Part shown: positions 6,925 through 8,431 of the stretch, piece by piece
Layout: each line of letters starts with the position of its first letter
How positions within the stretch are numbered: the first letter of the stretch is position 1
Assembly: GCA_945866165.1 (NCBI GenBank)
Contig: CAMBGO010000091.1
Location: 1-8,431 of the forward strand
Origin: Chitinophaga pinensis
GTDB taxonomy: Bacteria > Bacteroidota > Bacteroidia > Chitinophagales > Chitinophagaceae
Direction: 5' to 3'
DNA length: 8,431 nt
Notes under the pieces: model-generated
What the model was told of the DNA's origin: nothing
Database searches by the model: none
Seen by the model: the letters and a program-made list of their open reading frames with translations, nothing else
Position numbers and translations under genes: made by a program

Positions 6925-7257
6925 ATGGAAATAAACTGGAATGACTTTGAAAAAATAGATATCCGCTGTGGCACGATTTGCTCAGCAATACCGTTTGAAA
7001 AAGCAAAGAAACCAGCCTATCAACTTGAGATTGACTTCGGTCCATTGGGGAAGAAAAAGTCATCAGCGCAAATCACCACCCACTACAATACGAATGAGTT
7101 AATTGGAAAACAGGTTGTTGCTGTAGTTAACTTTCCAGTTAAGCAAATAGCTAATTTTTTCAGTGAATGCCTTGTGTTGGGAGTCTACGACACAGACAAC
7201 CAGGTTGTATTGCTTGAACCCAATAAGCATGTTGAAAATGGATCAAAAATTGGATGA
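6925..7257 (+). CDS. csaA: CsaA-type tRNA-binding OB-fold protein
   Basis: This 110-residue protein is the expected length for CsaA, a homodimeric protein with the EMAP/Trbp111 tRNA-binding OB fold. Family members bind tRNA and have been reported to have chaperone or secretion-related activity in Bacillus. Diagnostic segments are DFEKIDIRCGTI (7-18), KPAYQLEIDFGPLGKKKSSAQIT (29-51, read here as two adjoining blocks), ELIGKQVVAVVNFPVKQI (58-75) and SECLVLGVYD (80-89). An otherwise common Val is Cys at residue 15. It begins 3 nt after the preceding gene and its last 20 nt overlap the next one, so translation of the three is probably coupled. The family call is firm; the physiological role in this organism is not shown by the sequence. 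Confidence 0.93.
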   Translation: MEINWNDFEKIDIRCGTICSAIPFEKAKKPAYQLEIDFGPLGKKKSSAQITTHYNTNELIGKQVVAVVNFPVKQIANFFSECLVLGVYDTDNQVVLLEPNKHVENGSKIG

Positions 7258-7747
7258 TACCATATTCATAAAATATGTTGATTCGCCGCTAGGCATAATA
7301 ACAATCACTACCAATGAAACGCATCTTTTATCACTTAATTTTAATGAGGTGAATGAAGAGCAGTTCCGATATGCAACGCTACCTACAATCATGAGCAATA
7401 CCCTTGATCAGCTAACAAGATATTTCAATAAAACCCTAACTACTTTCAATTTACCGTTACAGCCAACCGGAACTAATTTTCAAAAAAATATTTGGCAAAC
7501 ATTGCAAACCATTCAATTCGGCAGCGTTTTATCTTATCAAAAGCTAGCTGAACAAATTGAAAGCATCTCCAAAACGAGACCAGTTGCCTCAGCGATTGCA
7601 AAAAACCCTATTTTAATCATCATCCCCTGTCATAGGGTTATAGGCTCTAATGGTAAATTAACTGGTTATTCAGGGGGAATTGAGAGAAAAAGACACCTAT
7701 TACTTCATGAAGAACTAATTAATTATGATAAAACACTTCTTTTTTAG
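7238..7747 (+). CDS. ogt: Methylated-DNA--protein-cysteine S-methyltransferase (Ogt-like)
   Basis: This suicide enzyme takes the methyl group from O6-methylguanine (and O4-methylthymine) in DNA onto its own cysteine. With the ATG at 7238 it is 169 residues, normal for Ogt. Key features are the N-terminal DSPLGIITI (15-23), the helix-turn-helix region around FQKNIWQTLQTIQFGSVLSYQKLAEQI (81-107, Tyr100), the arginine-finger segment RPVASAIAKNP (114-124), and the acceptor PCHRV with Cys131. LTGYSGGIERKRHLL (141-155) closes the domain. The reading frame is open further upstream to 7163, but that part lies wholly inside csaA and reads as non-family sequence. Met at 7229 is an alternative start, 9 nt earlier. 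No Ada-type regulatory domain is present. It overlaps the csaA end by 20 nt. Confidence 0.95.
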   Translation: MDQKLDDTIFIKYVDSPLGIITITTNETHLLSLNFNEVNEEQFRYATLPTIMSNTLDQLTRYFNKTLTTFNLPLQPTGTNFQKNIWQTLQTIQFGSVLSYQKLAEQIESISKTRPVASAIAKNPILIIIPCHRVIGSNGKLTGYSGGIERKRHLLLHEELINYDKTLLF

Positions 7748-7869
7748 CCTTTCAATGCAAGTTATGTTTACATAAAAACGTCTAAAAGTTGATTTTATTA
7801 AAGCATAAAAGGGATAGTCGTGGTTTTATAGGATTATATTTAAGATTTAAAACTTTATCTATCATTTTA

Positions 7870-7899
7870 TTGAAATTTTTTTAGGATTTTTTACTTTCG
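7870..7899 (+). promoter_or_regulatory. Bacteroidota-type promoter of the efflux adaptor gene
   Basis: TTG at 7870-7872, a 19-nt spacer and TACTTTCG at 7892-7899 match the Flavobacterium-type arrangement TTG-N17-23-TAnnTTTG with one mismatch in the -7 box. The box ends only 6 nt before the ATG at 7906, so transcription should begin at or within a few bases of the start codon. The 158-base gap from ogt holds no convincing terminator; it has only short ATAAAA/TTTTAT pairs. Confidence 0.6.
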
Positions 7900-7905
7900 T
7901 AGATT

Positions 7906-8431
7906 ATGAAAAATATTTTATTCACTTCCATTCTGATCCTGATTTTTGCATCTTGCAAAGAAGAGAAAACCCAAAAGCAAACTGGAAAACAGAATAACAC
8001 TGGACCATTAAAAGTTGAAGCAATTGTTATTGGTTCTACTTCAATTTCAAATAAAATTGAAGTAGCAGGAAATATCCTTCCATTTGAACTAACAGAAATC
8101 AGATCTGAAATATCCGGCAGGGTTGTTCAAATCAACTTCAAAGAAGGTTCTAATGCAAACAAAAATGAACTTCTCATCAAATTGTTTGATGGTGATCTGC
8201 AAGCTCAACTTAAAAAACTCCTCGTTCAACTTCAGATAGCAGAGAAAACAGAAGAAAGACAAAGGGAGTTGCTTAAAATATACGGAATTAGCCAGCAGGA
8301 CTATGACCTGAGCCTTTTGCAAGTAAATAACATTAAAGCGGATATTGAGTTAATTCGAGTAAATATTACAAAGACAGAAATCAGGGCGCCCTATTCAGGA
8401 AGAATCGGACTAAGAAATATCAGCTTGGGAG
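7906..8431 (+). CDS. RND efflux periplasmic adaptor (membrane-fusion) lipoprotein, N-terminal part
   Basis: The first 175 codons of an HlyD/MexA-family adaptor are present; the gene continues past the right edge. Such adaptors bridge an inner-membrane RND pump and an outer-membrane channel to expel drugs, metals or other compounds. Residues 1-16 are a hydrophobic signal ending FAS-Cys17, a lipobox, so the mature protein should be lipid-anchored. The first lipoyl half-motif is EIRSEISGRVVQINFKEGSNANKNELLIKL read in two blocks (64-78 and 79-93). An alpha-helical hairpin follows, with the YGISQQDYD turn (126-134) typical of MexA-like proteins, and then the second lipoyl half TEIRAPYSGRIG (156-167). 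The hairpin has MexA-like length. The partner pump and channel genes would be expected downstream, outside the window. The substrate cannot be inferred. Confidence 0.9.
   Translation, partial: MKNILFTSILILIFASCKEEKTQKQTGKQNNTGPLKVEAIVIGSTSISNKIEVAGNILPFELTEIRSEISGRVVQINFKEGSNANKNELLIKLFDGDLQAQLKKLLVQLQIAEKTEERQRELLKIYGISQQDYDLSLLQVNNIKADIELIRVNITKTEIRAPYSGRIGLRNISLG

Noticed and set aside
7163..7237. N-terminal extension of ogt within csaA
   Set aside because: The frame is open, but the translated residues do not resemble Ogt and csaA is firmly identified in the other frame, so the start at 7238 (or 7229) is preferred.
7748..7869. Terminator hairpins after ogt
   Set aside because: Only 6-bp ATAAAA/TTTTAT pairs with loops of 13 nt or more are present, with no G-C stem or adjacent T-run; such pairs are expected by chance in AT-rich DNA.

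Overview
The window is AT-rich chromosomal DNA that looks like Bacteroidota. The evidence is a DUF2851 gene, the HAD phosphatase / UbiA prenyltransferase / Maf gene cluster, a TopA whose C-terminal tail has GxYGPY-type repeats instead of zinc fingers, near-absent Shine-Dalgarno sequences, and -7 promoter boxes of the TAnnTTTG type. The exact genus cannot be read from the sequence. No mobile element, CRISPR array, tRNA or rRNA is visible, and no gene-free stretch exceeds about 200 bases.

Minus-strand block (1-2547): reading leftward from 2547 come a KdsC-like HAD phosphatase, a UbiA-family membrane prenyltransferase, a Maf nucleotide pyrophosphatase and the N-terminal part of a DUF2851 protein that runs off the left edge. 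Spacings are 10 nt, a 1-nt TAATG overlap, and 73 nt, so the first three at least look like one transcript.

Divergent region (2548-2644): 97 bases separate the phosphatase from a plus-strand alpha/beta hydrolase. Each direction has an identical TATATTTG box, and each box sits in or next to an inverted repeat.

Plus-strand block (2645-7747): the lone hydrolase is followed by a 198-base gap holding a weak candidate terminator and a strong 28-bp dyad just before topA. Then come topA, a SirB1/transglutaminase-like protein with an N-terminal helical repeat, a CsaA-type tRNA-binding OB-fold protein and an Ogt-type methyltransferase. They are packed with gaps of 23 nt, 3 nt and a 20-nt overlap, so they are probably co-transcribed. 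The set mixes DNA topology, DNA alkylation repair and RNA/protein quality control.

Right edge (7906-8431): a separate transcription unit starts with a clear TTG-N19-TACTTTCG promoter only a few bases before the ATG. It encodes a lipoprotein periplasmic adaptor of an RND-type efflux system, cut by the window end.

Most of the content is ordinary housekeeping. The points worth a second look are the regulatory dyads, the near-leaderless efflux promoter, the surface-export-like signal on the adaptor, and a possible nuclease-like motif in the DUF2851 protein.
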